Origin: CAZVWJ01 sp964631325
Lineage (GTDB): Bacteria > T1Sed10-126
Length of the DNA stretch: 20,537 nucleotides
NCBI GenBank assembly: GCA_964631325.1
Contig: CAZVWJ010000046.1
Location: forward strand, 1 to 20,537
Reading direction: 5' to 3'
Part shown: positions 7,779 through 16,150 of the stretch, in pieces
Layout of the letters: every line of letters begins with the position of its first letter
Position numbering within the stretch: position 1 is the first letter of the stretch
Notes under the pieces: model-generated
Seen by the model: only the letters and a program-made list of their open reading frames with translations
Told to the model about the DNA's origin: nothing
Database searches by the model: none
Position numbers and translations under genes: made by a program

Positions 7779-7833
7779 CACTCATAAAATATGCCCAAAA
7801 TTAGTAAAAATTTATTTGATTTTACGATGAGTG
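7779..7833. repeat. Long inverted repeat beyond the GT4 stop
   Basis: CACTCAT followed by AAAAT (7779-7790) is repeated in inverse as ATTTT, three unpaired bases and ATGAGTG (7819-7833), around an AT-rich loop. It lies just past the stop of the minus-strand GT4 gene, so it could act as an mRNA 3' structure. There is no GC-rich stem with a T-run as in a standard terminator. Confidence 0.4.
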
Positions 7834-7839
7834 TATAAT

Positions 7840-9063
7840 TCAGGATAATTTTTCGAGTAAATCAGTTATTTTTTGTACAGTATGCGTCATTGTGAATGTT
7901 GATTCTACTCGATTATAGAGATTTTCACCAAGTTTTTGTGCTTGGGTCGAATGTTTTTTTAACCACCGGACTTTTTCAGCCAAAATTTTGGGGTCAAGAA
8001 ATTGTGGATTAATGAGTTGACCACTATCTGGATTATAAACCACAGGAGGGAGGCTATCAAATTTATTTATATCGTTTTTGAAACGTTCGGGAGGGATATT
8101 TGGAGAAATAAGCAAACCATTTTTTTCGTTATCAATAATATCGGAGATACCATCAATATTGCTTGCAACTACAGGAAGTTTGGCTGCGCCACCTTCTAGG
8201 ACAACAATGCCAAAGGGTTCATATACGGAGGGGACAAGCATTACGTCTGCACTTTTTAAGAATTTTTTTGGATCTGGCTGAAAACCCAGAAATGTTACCT
8301 GGTTTTCAACTTCTAAATGGCAAGCCAAATCTGCTAAGTGGTTTCGCTCATCCCCATCCCCTGCAATGAATAAATGATAATCTTCTGGTAGATGCTGACA
8401 CATACGGATTATGGAATTGACTCCTTTTTGTAATTCCAGGCGCCCAATGAAAAGCATTTTATATTTATCAGCTAATTTTTCGTTAAAGGGAGAGGTTTGG
8501 TTAGAGAATTGGTTAATTTGTTCGGCCTCTTCTTTGGGAATGCTATTAGGGATTTGGGTGATTTGGTTAGGATTTACACCAAGCTTTTTTGTAAGCATAT
8601 TTCTTGATGCATTAGAAATAGCTATAATATGATCAAGGGATTGGGCAAGTTTGTTAGGTTTCATAGGCTGACTCCAAGACGAGCCTTGATCATAATAAAT
8701 TGTTTTTTTCTGGGTTGAATCCATAAGTCCTTTAATCAGAGAAGATCTGTGGAGTTCATTGTATATGATGGAAAAATCGTTCTGGATTGAACGATTCCAC
8801 CGAGCAGTAAAAAAAGCTCGTAAGTAACTGGGGTATTTGGGGATCTTTATTCCGCCCCAAAAATGTTTGTAAAAATTTATTCTGCAATTTTGCTCAACGA
8901 ATTCTTGAAATTTTGGATGGATGTGTCGTTCTAGCAATAATAGGTTATGATTGAAACTTGAGTTAGAATTTTTCATAAAGCGATATGCTTGATTTTGAAC
9001 ACCGGCAGGGGTACTTAAACTTAAAACGTGGAGAAGGGAAGGAACCTTAGATAACTTTTCCAT
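7840..9063 (-). CDS. Glycosyltransferase family 4 (GT-B fold)
   Basis: A retaining GT4-type glycosyltransferase of 407 residues. The C-terminal nucleotide-sugar domain shows FIGRLELQKGV (206-216), FIAGDGDERNHL (232-243) and the EX7E signature in VYEPFGIVVLEGGAAKLPVV (Glu282 and Glu290). The N-terminal acceptor domain is poorly conserved, as usual. No signal peptide or membrane span is visible, so it should act at the cytoplasmic face of the membrane. TTG (9066) and ATG (9063) are adjacent possible starts, with GGAG 7 and 10 bases upstream respectively; ATG is chosen. It is divergent from the FkbM gene across about 145 bases of AT-rich DNA. The sugar donor and linkage cannot be predicted. Confidence 0.87.
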   Translation of the reverse strand: MEKLSKVPSLLHVLSLSTPAGVQNQAYRFMKNSNSSFNHNLLLLERHIHPKFQEFVEQNCRINFYKHFWGGIKIPKYPSYLRAFFTARWNRSIQNDFSIIYNELHRSSLIKGLMDSTQKKTIYYDQGSSWSQPMKPNKLAQSLDHIIAISNASRNMLTKKLGVNPNQITQIPNSIPKEEAEQINQFSNQTSPFNEKLADKYKMLFIGRLELQKGVNSIIRMCQHLPEDYHLFIAGDGDERNHLADLACHLEVENQVTFLGFQPDPKKFLKSADVMLVPSVYEPFGIVVLEGGAAKLPVVASNIDGISDIIDNEKNGLLISPNIPPERFKNDINKFDSLPPVVYNPDSGQLINPQFLDPKILAEKVRWLKKHSTQAQKLGENLYNRVESTFTMTHTVQKITDLLEKLS

Positions 9064-9209
9064 CAAGGTAACACTCCAGTATCTAAATAAAAATAGTTAT
9101 GTAGTTTATAATAGATTCATAATTTTTCAAAACAGTTTCGTAAATAAATTAAAGAAGAAATTATATAGGATGCTGGAAAATACCGAAAGAAGAATAGGGA
9201 TTTATACTT

Positions 9210-10121
9210 ATGGAAACTAATCAACGTAACCAAATGCTTAAAAAACTAGACAAAGCACACAAATCATTGCAGCGTTATTATCGTGATAACTCCCTTTTAG
9301 TTTTAAAAACCAAATTAAAAAAACGGTGGATTCGAATTTGGCGGGCACTAAAAATTTTACCTTTTATTCCAGAGGAATGTAGCGCAGAAATGTTTTGGGG
9401 GCGTAAGTTTACTCTTCCAGTAGAGGCTCATTTAACCCCGAAACTTTATGCTCATGGAATCCTAACCGAAAATGAATACGCACTGACACGTTTTCTTGTT
9501 AAAAATTTAAAATCCCAAGATATATTCTATGATATAGGGGCTTCGTTTGGTTTTTATACAGCTCTCGCTGGAGAGCTGGTCAAAGAAGTACACGCCTTTG
9601 AACCAAGTAAAACTTCTTTTACATATTTGCAAAAAAACTTTGAATCCTGCAATTCGGTCATTATTAATCAAGTGGCGATTTCAGATCAAAGTGGTACTAT
9701 TGAATTTTACGATAATCCTAATGAAAAAATTTTTACAGGGGCAACTCTAAACTCAGATGTGTGTGAGGATTCTTGTAGAAATTTACAGTCAACTCAAGTT
9801 TCTTCAAAAAAACTAGATGAATATGTAAAAGATCAATCACCTCCTCGGATAATTAAGATTGATGTTGAGGGGGCGGAAGATCGGGTCCTTTTTGGGGGAG
9901 GAGCCGTTATAAATAACTATCATCCTAATCTCATAATGGAAGTTTGGGGCGGAGACAAAACTCACAACCAGTCAATCCGAGCCCTGCGTTTCCTGAAAGA
10001 CTCGGGTTATAAACCATTTCGTATAACGAAAAAGGGGAATCAACGAAAGTTAACTTTTAAGAAATTATTTTTCCGGATCGAAGAAAAAACTTTCTGGGAC
10101 AACTATCTTTTCAGATCATGA
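9210..10121 (+). CDS. FkbM family methyltransferase
   Basis: A SAM-dependent O-methyltransferase of 303 residues. Residues 107-117 (YDIGASFGFYT) are motif I. The ribose-binding Glu131 follows in HAFEPS, and IIKIDVEGAE (214-223) is the FkbM family signature. A basic N-terminal region of about 60 residues precedes the domain. In polysaccharide loci these enzymes usually methylate sugar hydroxyls, which may cap chains or alter antigenicity; that role is inferred from context. The gene starts a short plus-strand unit with the GT4 gene 49 bases downstream. AGGG about 11 bases before the ATG is a modest ribosome site. Base use is AT-rich like its neighbours. Confidence 0.85.
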   Translation: METNQRNQMLKKLDKAHKSLQRYYRDNSLLVLKTKLKKRWIRIWRALKILPFIPEECSAEMFWGRKFTLPVEAHLTPKLYAHGILTENEYALTRFLVKNLKSQDIFYDIGASFGFYTALAGELVKEVHAFEPSKTSFTYLQKNFESCNSVIINQVAISDQSGTIEFYDNPNEKIFTGATLNSDVCEDSCRNLQSTQVSSKKLDEYVKDQSPPRIIKIDVEGAEDRVLFGGGAVINNYHPNLIMEVWGGDKTHNQSIRALRFLKDSGYKPFRITKKGNQRKLTFKKLFFRIEEKTFWDNYLFRS

Positions 10122-10170
10122 AATTAAATAGAAGCTCTGAATAATTTAAATTTAGTTTGAGGTTTAGTTA

Positions 10171-11286
10171 ATGGAAGCCACCATTGTTACTCACACATTT
10201 AATAATAAAAAAGGGGGTAAAGAAATACTAACCTGGAATTTAGTTCAACAATTTCTTAATCATGGTCAAAAGATTAATATCGTAGCTCATGATTATAAAA
10301 AAATAGATCATAAAAACATTAATTTTTACTCGGTGAAAATGATTGGAAAATCTTTCGGGTTACATAGATATATTTTTGCTCGAAATGCAGCCCATAAGGT
10401 TAGTGAGATTGGTTCTGATATAATTCTAACTCATGGCAAGGTTGGTTTCGGAGATGTAATACGGTATGGCGGAGTTCACAGAAGTTACATTGAACAGATG
10501 ACCAAACTAAAAGAAGGGGAATTCAATCGTTGGTTGTATAAACTTAGTAAAGAATTTAGTATTTCCAATCGATTAGCACTCTATCTTGAAAAGAAAAGTT
10601 TAGAAAGTCAGTTTAAAACTTTAATAACACCCTCAGAGTTTTTAAAAAAAGAATTATTAAAGTGTTATCCTCATCTTTCCAGTAACAGTATTGAAGTAAT
10701 TTATAACGGTTACAACTCTACCCTGTATAATTTGGAAGCTCGTTCGGCTAATCGGAAAATTACAAAGAAAAAATTAAATGTAAAGCCAGAAAAGAAAATT
10801 ATAATTTTTGTAGGAAATGACTATCACCGAAAGGGGTTGAAACGTATCTTCCCCTTTTTACGGTCCAATAAAAACTGGTATTTGATGGTATTGGGGCGAG
10901 GGCAAAAACCTACTTTGGAGGATGATCTCGAGCGACGTATACATTGGATTGGGGAGGTTCAGAATGTAGCTCAATATTATGCCGCTGCGGATGTGCTTGT
11001 TCTACCAACTCACTACGATGGATTTGGAATCGTTGCACTTGAAGCACTTGCTATGGGTTTATATGTTGTCGTAAGTGCCAAAGCCGGTGTATCAGAAATA
11101 GTTAAAAATGATGTGCTGGGGAAAGTTTCTAAAAATTCCATACCTGATAGTTTGCAACAAATGAAAGAAGACGTTGTTTTTAGTCAAAAGATGATTAAAA
11201 AACGAGCTGACTTTGCGCTTCAGTACACCTGGAATGAAATAGCTAACCATTATTTAAATGTTTTTCAGCGAGTAATAGGGAGTTAA
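10171..11286 (+). CDS. RfaG/WaaG-like GT4 glycosyltransferase
   Basis: A GT4 glycosyltransferase of 371 residues. FVGNDYHRKGLKRIFPFL (213-230) strongly resembles the WaaG/RfaG branch that adds glucose to heptose I of the LPS core, as does YYAAADVLVLPTHYDGFGI (269-287). The EX7E signature is DX7E here, Asp283 to Glu291; an acidic Asp at the first position is frequent in this branch. The N-terminal HTFNNKKGGKEILTWNLVQQ segment carries the glycine-rich acceptor-domain loop. It follows the FkbM gene on the same strand by 49 bases and ends 30 bases from the convergent methyltransferase gene, so these two probably form one transcript. A core-sugar transferase is likely; the exact sugar is unknown. 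Confidence 0.82.
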   Translation: MEATIVTHTFNNKKGGKEILTWNLVQQFLNHGQKINIVAHDYKKIDHKNINFYSVKMIGKSFGLHRYIFARNAAHKVSEIGSDIILTHGKVGFGDVIRYGGVHRSYIEQMTKLKEGEFNRWLYKLSKEFSISNRLALYLEKKSLESQFKTLITPSEFLKKELLKCYPHLSSNSIEVIYNGYNSTLYNLEARSANRKITKKKLNVKPEKKIIIFVGNDYHRKGLKRIFPFLRSNKNWYLMVLGRGQKPTLEDDLERRIHWIGEVQNVAQYYAAADVLVLPTHYDGFGIVALEALAMGLYVVVSAKAGVSEIVKNDVLGKVSKNSIPDSLQQMKEDVVFSQKMIKKRADFALQYTWNEIANHYLNVFQRVIGS

Positions 11287-11316
11287 TATGTAATCAAGCG
11301 CTGTGATGTTTGAGGG

Positions 11317-12141
11317 TTATTCAGAAGTTTTTGTTTTTGTTAGTAATATGGCTTGATTGTCGCCAGCGATTTCTTCTTTTTTAAATTTTGGATTGTCTTG
11401 AGTCCATCTTTTAATCATGGATTTTTCATCTTCCCGGTGTATGTCATCTACTAAGATAGAGATCGACTCAGCCATTAAAGGAGCTGCCTCGTATAAACCT
11501 GGTTCCCGATTATTTTCTCCCGGTATGCCAGGGGGGCCATCGATAATGAGCAAGTCAATTTTGTTCTTTATAATTTCGTTTAAATTCATGTCATACCAAC
11601 GTTGGTTTTTACCGGCTGAATTTAATTCTGCAAGTGGTGTGTGGTGAACAGAGGCATAGGGAGAGATTCCTTGTAACTTAATCTGTTGACTGGTTTTCTG
11701 AGCATATTTAGCCTTGTGATCAAGAGAATATATGCACCCAGTACCTGATCGAGCGAGAGCTTTTGCCAATACAACCGTAGAAACTCCGGAACCAAATTCA
11801 AGAATTTGTTCTGGCTCTTCCCTCAGTATAATTTCCACCAACCGAATTAAAACCGGGGCAGAAAGTGCCATACCGCCTAGTGGTGGGAGGGGGTGTTTGA
11901 AGTTGAGTTGGGAATGTAAGTTTTTTAAAGCTTCAACCTGTAAGTAAAGATTACGCTTGTGTTCTTCAGATTTTTTGTAAATTCTTTTTAAAAATCTAAA
12001 TTGAAGGGCTGAAGCAATTATAAGAAGTAGTAGGGAGGTAATGATAACTCCCGGCATTTTGAATCGTAGGCTTACAGCTCCTAATGGTATCAGTAACAAA
12101 ACAATTGCAATTGTTGCCTTTTTGTAGTCCTCAATCAACAT
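11317..12141 (-). CDS. Membrane-anchored class I SAM methyltransferase
   Basis: A protein of 274 residues with two predicted membrane spans at the N terminus (about 8-25 and 31-48), a charged coiled-coil-like stretch (52-75), then a Rossmann methyltransferase domain. Motif I is ILEFGSGVSTVVLAKAL (113-129), the acidic end of beta 2 is in YSLDHK (138-143), and DLLIIDGPPG (196-205) is motif IV. This layout is that of the Methyltransf_24-type proteins found in polysaccharide clusters. ATG at 12141 is chosen because AAGGGAG lies 6 bases upstream; a longer frame to 12189 has no such site and would overlap the previous gene by 59 bases instead of 11. It is the last gene of the minus-strand operon. 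The target is unknown. Confidence 0.8.
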   Translation of the reverse strand: MLIEDYKKATIAIVLLLIPLGAVSLRFKMPGVIITSLLLLIIASALQFRFLKRIYKKSEEHKRNLYLQVEALKNLHSQLNFKHPLPPLGGMALSAPVLIRLVEIILREEPEQILEFGSGVSTVVLAKALARSGTGCIYSLDHKAKYAQKTSQQIKLQGISPYASVHHTPLAELNSAGKNQRWYDMNLNEIIKNKIDLLIIDGPPGIPGENNREPGLYEAAPLMAESISILVDDIHREDEKSMIKRWTQDNPKFKKEEIAGDNQAILLTKTKTSE

Positions 12142-13387
12142 GTGTATCTCCCTTTTCAGATGAAATAGTAAAATATTGTGAACAGCCACCGGACAAATTA
12201 TTCAAAATCAGGTTTTGATTTTCTCGGGCGAAGTAAAACCAACTTATAAGTAAAAATGTCAAATAATAGCTTGGGTAATCCACAACTCCTTGAATTATCC
12301 ATACTATGATGAAAGAACAAAGTACGGCGAGGATTAAAAAATTCGTATTTACGTGGAAAAAAGCGGTGCGCAAGCTTCGGCGTAAAAAAGTGTAAACAAA
12401 AATCAAATAAAAAATAAGACCTATTACTCCCCCATCGTATACAACGTGAAGAAATAGATTATGGGCATCTCCAACTTGAGGTCCACCTATTTGACTTATG
12501 TTTTGGTTAAAATTCATTAACTGGTGCCCAAACCAGGGTTTTTCTAAGATAAGTTTTATGACTTTTGGCCAGACATTATCCCACCGGCCTGATGTGCTAA
12601 TATAATCTTTTCTGATCATGCGATTGTGTAAACCATCCAAAATTCCCATCCCATACAGAGAAACGCAAGTTAACAATAGGACGATCAAAAAAATAATGAT
12701 TTTTTTTCTTCTAAAGTTGCAGGTGTCAAGGATAAATAATAATAAAGTAATTCCGGCCAAGAGCCCTCCGATGCCGGAGCGTGACTGTGATAAAAGAACA
12801 CCAGAAATTCCAGCTAAACTTAGAATTAAAAAAATGTAGGAATACAGTTTTTCTTTTGCCACGAAAAAGCAGACTAAAATAAGTGGTATGAAAAGGTTTA
12901 AATTTTTGGCTGTGACATTCCAATGCATTTCAAAGGGGCGGAACTTTTTTCCTGTTTGCCACCGTTGTTCGATAAGAAAAGAAAAATATCCGCCGGCGAG
13001 TGCCCAAACAAAAATCAGTATGAACAAGACAAATACAAACCTTCTGTCCTGGTTGAATTTAGAACAGGCTAATTCAATCAGCATAATCAAGGAGAAAAGG
13101 CCTCTCAGTGGCCATTTTCTTAGTGTATAGAGGAATGTCTCAAATGGAGTATTGAAAAAACCGCTTACTAAGAGCCAGGCACAGTATGCCAGCCAAGCTA
13201 TTAATATGGGTTCAGTCCAGTACCGTTTCCATTGAATCTTTCGGATGCAGAGAAAATAAATAAAAGTAATAGTAAGAGAAATGTCAAATGCACCGGAACC
13301 AATATTATTGGGCATAATTAGCAGACCGGTTAAAGTTAATAGAAAGTATAGAATCCAATCTTTAATCCCGAGATTCTTATTCGTCAT
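12131..13387 (-). CDS. O-antigen ligase/polymerase (Wzy_C family, WaaL-like)
   Basis: A polytopic inner-membrane protein of 418 residues with about ten to twelve hydrophobic helices. The family signature is present: LLSQSRSGIGGLLAGI (198-213) with a conserved Arg, and a large periplasmic loop containing GRWDNVWPKVIKLILEKPWF and GDAHNLFLHVVYDGG (306-320) with His309. WaaL ligases join undecaprenyl-linked glycan to lipid A core in the periplasm; Wzy polymerases and other glycan ligases share the Wzy_C domain and cannot be separated by sequence alone. The start overlaps the stop of the upstream GT4 gene by ATGA, and the 3' end overlaps the methyltransferase gene by 11 bases. With Kdo genes and a WaaE-like enzyme nearby, an LPS ligase is the favoured reading. 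Confidence 0.85.
   Translation of the reverse strand: MTNKNLGIKDWILYFLLTLTGLLIMPNNIGSGAFDISLTITFIYFLCIRKIQWKRYWTEPILIAWLAYCAWLLVSGFFNTPFETFLYTLRKWPLRGLFSLIMLIELACSKFNQDRRFVFVLFILIFVWALAGGYFSFLIEQRWQTGKKFRPFEMHWNVTAKNLNLFIPLILVCFFVAKEKLYSYIFLILSLAGISGVLLSQSRSGIGGLLAGITLLLFILDTCNFRRKKIIIFLIVLLLTCVSLYGMGILDGLHNRMIRKDYISTSGRWDNVWPKVIKLILEKPWFGHQLMNFNQNISQIGGPQVGDAHNLFLHVVYDGGVIGLIFYLIFVYTFLRRSLRTAFFHVNTNFLILAVLCSFIIVWIIQGVVDYPSYYLTFLLISWFYFARENQNLILNNLSGGCSQYFTISSEKGDTHVD
12148..12154 (-). promoter_or_regulatory. Ribosome-binding site fixing the methyltransferase start
   Basis: On the minus strand, AAGGGAG lies 6 bases before ATG 12141, inside the end of the O-antigen ligase gene. This decides the shorter start and couples translation of the two genes. 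Confidence 0.75.
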
Positions 13388-14487
13388 TTTTTCACCACTT
13401 CGTTAAGCAAATTTTTATAAAAATTATATAAGCTTTGTGACAATTTAGTGTAATCAAATTTTTTTGCAGTGTTTTGGGCATTTTCAATATAGTTATTAAA
13501 TTCTTTTGGATTATTTAGAAATATCTTTATTTTTTTGGCAAATTTTTCGATTGCTCCAATGGGAACCGTGGCACAATTTTCTTGGCTGTGTAGAATTTGT
13601 TTGCTTCCTTTGACTTTTGAAGAAAGGACAGGAACCTCACAGGCCATAGCTTGCATAATTGTTCCGCAGAGGCCCTCGTATAACGAGGTTAGAACAAACA
13701 GGTCAAATGTTTTCATCAATCCGAAGATATTCTCCACAAAACCGGCAAAAATAACGTTATTTTCGATTCCCAGTTTTCGAGCCAGTTTTTTCAGTTCTCC
13801 CCTGAGTTCACCCTCCCCGGCAATGATAAACTGGGCCTCGGGATGTTTTTCTAACACTCGAACAGCAGCGTGCAAAAAAGTTTTTTGGTCCTTTTGTTCA
13901 CAGAGGGCGCCCACGTTTCCAATTATGGGCCGATCAGGGTCCAGGCCCAACTTCTCTGCGAGTTCATAGTCAGGCTCTGTTTCCTGAATTTTTTGAAAAT
14001 CTATCCCACTGGGAATAACCGTTATTTTATCATCGGGGATCCCGCATTCGAGCAGAGTTTCCCGGACTGTCTCGGAGTTGGCTATATGATGATCGGTGGC
14101 TCCGTATTTTTTTTCACTGAACCAGTTCTGGGCGACCGGAGTTTCCAACCTCCGGGTTTCAATAAAAGGGGGTAGGCTAAAAAATAAGGAAGCGAGCCAG
14201 GTTATCCCCAGGGCCCGGGAACTGTGGGCATGAATTAGGTCAAACTCGTATTTGTCGTGCAGGCGCTGGAGTTTCCAGGCGGCGGAAAGATCCCATTCAC
14301 CACGCAGCTTGTGGTTATTAATTGTAACTGGAGCCTCAGCCTTCCTGAGTCTGGCCTGCAGTTCGGAACCAGGTAGAGTCAATAGATGATTTTTAACCCG
14401 TAAATCTTTCATGTGAGTGAGAAGGTTATATACCTGGGCCTGGCCCCCCCGCCAGTCCGCCTCGGTATCTACATGGAGCACCTTCAT
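13384..14487 (-). CDS. Glycosyltransferase family 4 with EX7Q motif
   Basis: A GT-B, GT4-type glycosyltransferase of 367 residues. The N-terminal TEADWRGGQAQVYNLL (8-23) is the glycine-rich loop common in LPS and capsule transferases; DLIHAHSSRALG (83-94) and VIPSGIDF (157-164) follow. The donor domain has IGNVGALCEQKDQKTFL (189-205) and FIIAGEGELRGEL (220-232). The signature normally written EX7E reads YEGLCGTIMQAMAC: Glu271 is present but the second Glu is Gln279. It overlaps the WaaE-like gene upstream (ATGA) and the ligase downstream (ATGA), so it is strictly co-translated. Likely role: adding a sugar to the core or O-chain. Donor unknown. Confidence 0.87.
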   Translation of the reverse strand: MKVLHVDTEADWRGGQAQVYNLLTHMKDLRVKNHLLTLPGSELQARLRKAEAPVTINNHKLRGEWDLSAAWKLQRLHDKYEFDLIHAHSSRALGITWLASLFFSLPPFIETRRLETPVAQNWFSEKKYGATDHHIANSETVRETLLECGIPDDKITVIPSGIDFQKIQETEPDYELAEKLGLDPDRPIIGNVGALCEQKDQKTFLHAAVRVLEKHPEAQFIIAGEGELRGELKKLARKLGIENNVIFAGFVENIFGLMKTFDLFVLTSLYEGLCGTIMQAMACEVPVLSSKVKGSKQILHSQENCATVPIGAIEKFAKKIKIFLNNPKEFNNYIENAQNTAKKFDYTKLSQSLYNFYKNLLNEVVKK

Positions 14488-15269
14488 GGTTTAGTTTCCG
14501 GTTCTTCTTTTTCTACGTTTTGCCTCTCCCATAGTTTGGCGTACTTTAAGAAGTTATAAAAAGTGCCCATTACTGCGACTACTAGGCCGGCACTACCGTC
14601 CAGGAAACCCCGCTTTAAGAAGTAATCTTTTACGAACTTAAAACTGCTGTGAGCAAGAGCTTTTGTTACTGAACCACCTGTCCCTTCGTTATCTTTTTCC
14701 CGGGCCATAGTTGTGGTGTAATCGTTCAGGAATTCCATATGATCGGAAAGGTCTTCGTAAGGGTAGTGATACAGGTGACCGTCCAGTTTTACGATATTTT
14801 CAGCGCCCTCCGGGTGGGCGTGCGGTTCATATCCGCTCCAGTGGACTTTATTGCGATTAAACAGGCGGCAGACGTAGTCAGGATAGAAACTGCCGTGGTA
14901 AATCCACTGGCCCAGGTACCAGCTTAGCCTGTTGACCTTGAAGGCTGTATCAGGCGCAGGGGAAGTTTTAAATAAATCAAAAATTCCTTTCCGCAATTCT
15001 TCGCTTACCTCTTCATCAGCGTCTAAATTTAACACCCAGTCGTGTTTGGCCGCTTCTGTGGCGTACTGTTTTTGCTCAATAAAACCCGGCCATTCGTTAT
15101 AGACTACCCGGGCTCCGCACTCTTCGGCTATTTCACAAGTCCGGTCTTCACTGCCCGAATCAACGACCAGCAGTTCATCCGCCCATTGAACGCTATTCAG
15201 ACACCGTTCGATGTTTTCTTCCTCGTTCAGGGTGATAACGCAAACGGAAATGGGTAAATTTTCAGTCAT
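14484..15269 (-). CDS. waaE: WaaE/KdtX-like GT2 glycosyltransferase (LPS core)
   Basis: An inverting GT-A (GT2) glycosyltransferase of 261 residues. The N-terminal half is the nucleotide-sugar domain: SVCVITLNEEENIERCL (8-24), LLVVDSGSEDRT (33-44) and the metal-binding DAD at 83-85 in NLDADEEVS. The pattern GFIEQKQYATEAAKHDWVLN and the C-terminal segment YFLKRGFLDGSAGLVVA are those of the WaaE/KdtX family, which adds a beta-1,4 glucose to heptose I of the LPS inner core. The C terminus is amphipathic, fitting membrane-surface attachment. It is the first gene of the minus-strand operon and overlaps the GT4 gene by ATGA. The ribosome site before the ATG is poor. The family call is firm; the acceptor sugar is inferred. 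Confidence 0.85.
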   Translation of the reverse strand: MTENLPISVCVITLNEEENIERCLNSVQWADELLVVDSGSEDRTCEIAEECGARVVYNEWPGFIEQKQYATEAAKHDWVLNLDADEEVSEELRKGIFDLFKTSPAPDTAFKVNRLSWYLGQWIYHGSFYPDYVCRLFNRNKVHWSGYEPHAHPEGAENIVKLDGHLYHYPYEDLSDHMEFLNDYTTTMAREKDNEGTGGSVTKALAHSSFKFVKDYFLKRGFLDGSAGLVVAVMGTFYNFLKYAKLWERQNVEKEEPETKP

Positions 15270-15743
15270 AGTAATTACCAGCTTATTATTTTATGGAGAT
15301 AACTTAATTTTGCGTTTATTGTTGGTACTGTGAAAAACAATTTGCCCTACGTTTATTTCCGGAGAAAAAAATTTATAAGCGGAGTGAGACATTTACTAGC
15401 AACTCCGCCCTTAAAGTGCTTCAAAGTGTAACAAAAATTATCGTTAGATGAATAGAAAAAGGTGTTGATCTGGAACCTTGAAATGATTTTTTCATTGACA
15501 GGGGAAGATACAGAGGGGGGTAAAAAAGTGGGTTTCCCCCTCACTTTAATCCTCTCCCCTGGCGGGAGAGGAGATTAGGTTTAAGGTTCCGTTTTTGGAC
15601 TCTCCCTCTCAAGACTGGAGAAGCAGGTGGTTATAAATTTACCTGGCCGCCAATTTGTTGCCAAAAATCTGATAGAGATGGGGCAAAGGAGGGCTGTGGA
15701 AAACCGGGAATTAGTATCTATTAACGGGTAATTGACTTGCTAG
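15270..15743. other. Repeat-rich intergenic region
   Basis: A 474-base gap between the glycan operon and the Phd-VapC pair. It contains an inverted repeat GCGGAGT (15379-15385)/ACTCCGC (15402-15408), and the double hairpin at 15513-15571 listed separately. No open frame in it looks like a protein. The promoter of the minus-strand glycan operon should lie near 15270-15350, but I cannot name a convincing hexamer pair. Confidence 0.5.
15513..15571. repeat. Tandem hairpin repeat, CCTCTCCC-type
   Basis: Two adjacent hairpins. The first pairs GAGGGGG (15513-15519) with CCCCCTC (15536-15542). The second pairs CCTCTCCC (15551-15558) with GGGAGAGG (15564-15571) around CTGGC. The phrase CCCCTCACTTTAATCCTCTC resembles the dispersed CCCTCACCCTAACCCTCTCCC-type intergenic hairpin seen in many bacterial genomes. 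A dispersed repeat is likely, though its copy number cannot be seen from one window. Confidence 0.6.
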
Positions 15744-16148
15744 TTACGCTGTTTCGATTCCTTCCTTTTGAACTGCTTCCCGGAGGTTTTCGTCAAGGGT
15801 AGCAAGAGGAATATTCTGTCGCTCACTCAGTTCGATGTAGGCAGCATCGTATGCAGTCAAACTGAGTCTGCGGGCTATTGAACTGATTTCTGGAATGTAA
15901 GTTGTGGTTTGGGGGGTATCCACGCTAATTGGGAGGGCCGAAAGCAGATTAATAAATTCTCTCGAACCAGCGGGCTCAATTCTGTCCTGTTGTTCAGCGG
16001 TGACCAGGACGTTTATAACTTCCAGTTGCCAGAGCAGGGGGACAAAAGCCTCGGTTTCCTCAAGTCTATCAAGGATACGGTCACCATAGGAATCACTTTC
16101 GTCCTCGAAACACCAGCTCATTGTCACGGAAGTATCAAGCACAAACAA
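15744..16148 (-). CDS. vapC: VapC-like PIN-domain toxin
   Basis: A PIN-domain endoribonuclease of 134 residues, normal length for VapC. The metal-binding acidic residues are all present: Asp5 in FVLDTSV, Glu43 in QLEVINVL, Asp101 in TAYDAAYIELS and Asp119 in LATLDENL. Toxins of this family cleave RNA, often tRNA or rRNA, unless bound by the cognate antitoxin. The start is TTG, 2 bases after the antitoxin stop, with AAGGGG about 11 bases upstream inside the antitoxin gene; the weak start would keep toxin output below antitoxin. Nothing suggests inactivation. Confidence 0.9.
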   Translation of the reverse strand: MFVLDTSVTMSWCFEDESDSYGDRILDRLEETEAFVPLLWQLEVINVLVTAEQQDRIEPAGSREFINLLSALPISVDTPQTTTYIPEISSIARRLSLTAYDAAYIELSERQNIPLATLDENLREAVQKEGIETA

Positions 16149-16150
16149 AC

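Larger units (their letters stand above)
7371..7839. other. Gene-free AT-rich gap with palindromic repeats
   Basis: A 469-base gap between sulfotransferase 3 and the GT4 gene. It holds a 125-bp palindromic element (7592-7716) and a second long inverted repeat (7779-7833), described separately. A 67-codon open frame on the plus strand (7515-7718) runs through the palindrome and looks accidental. I see no other gene. Confidence 0.5.
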
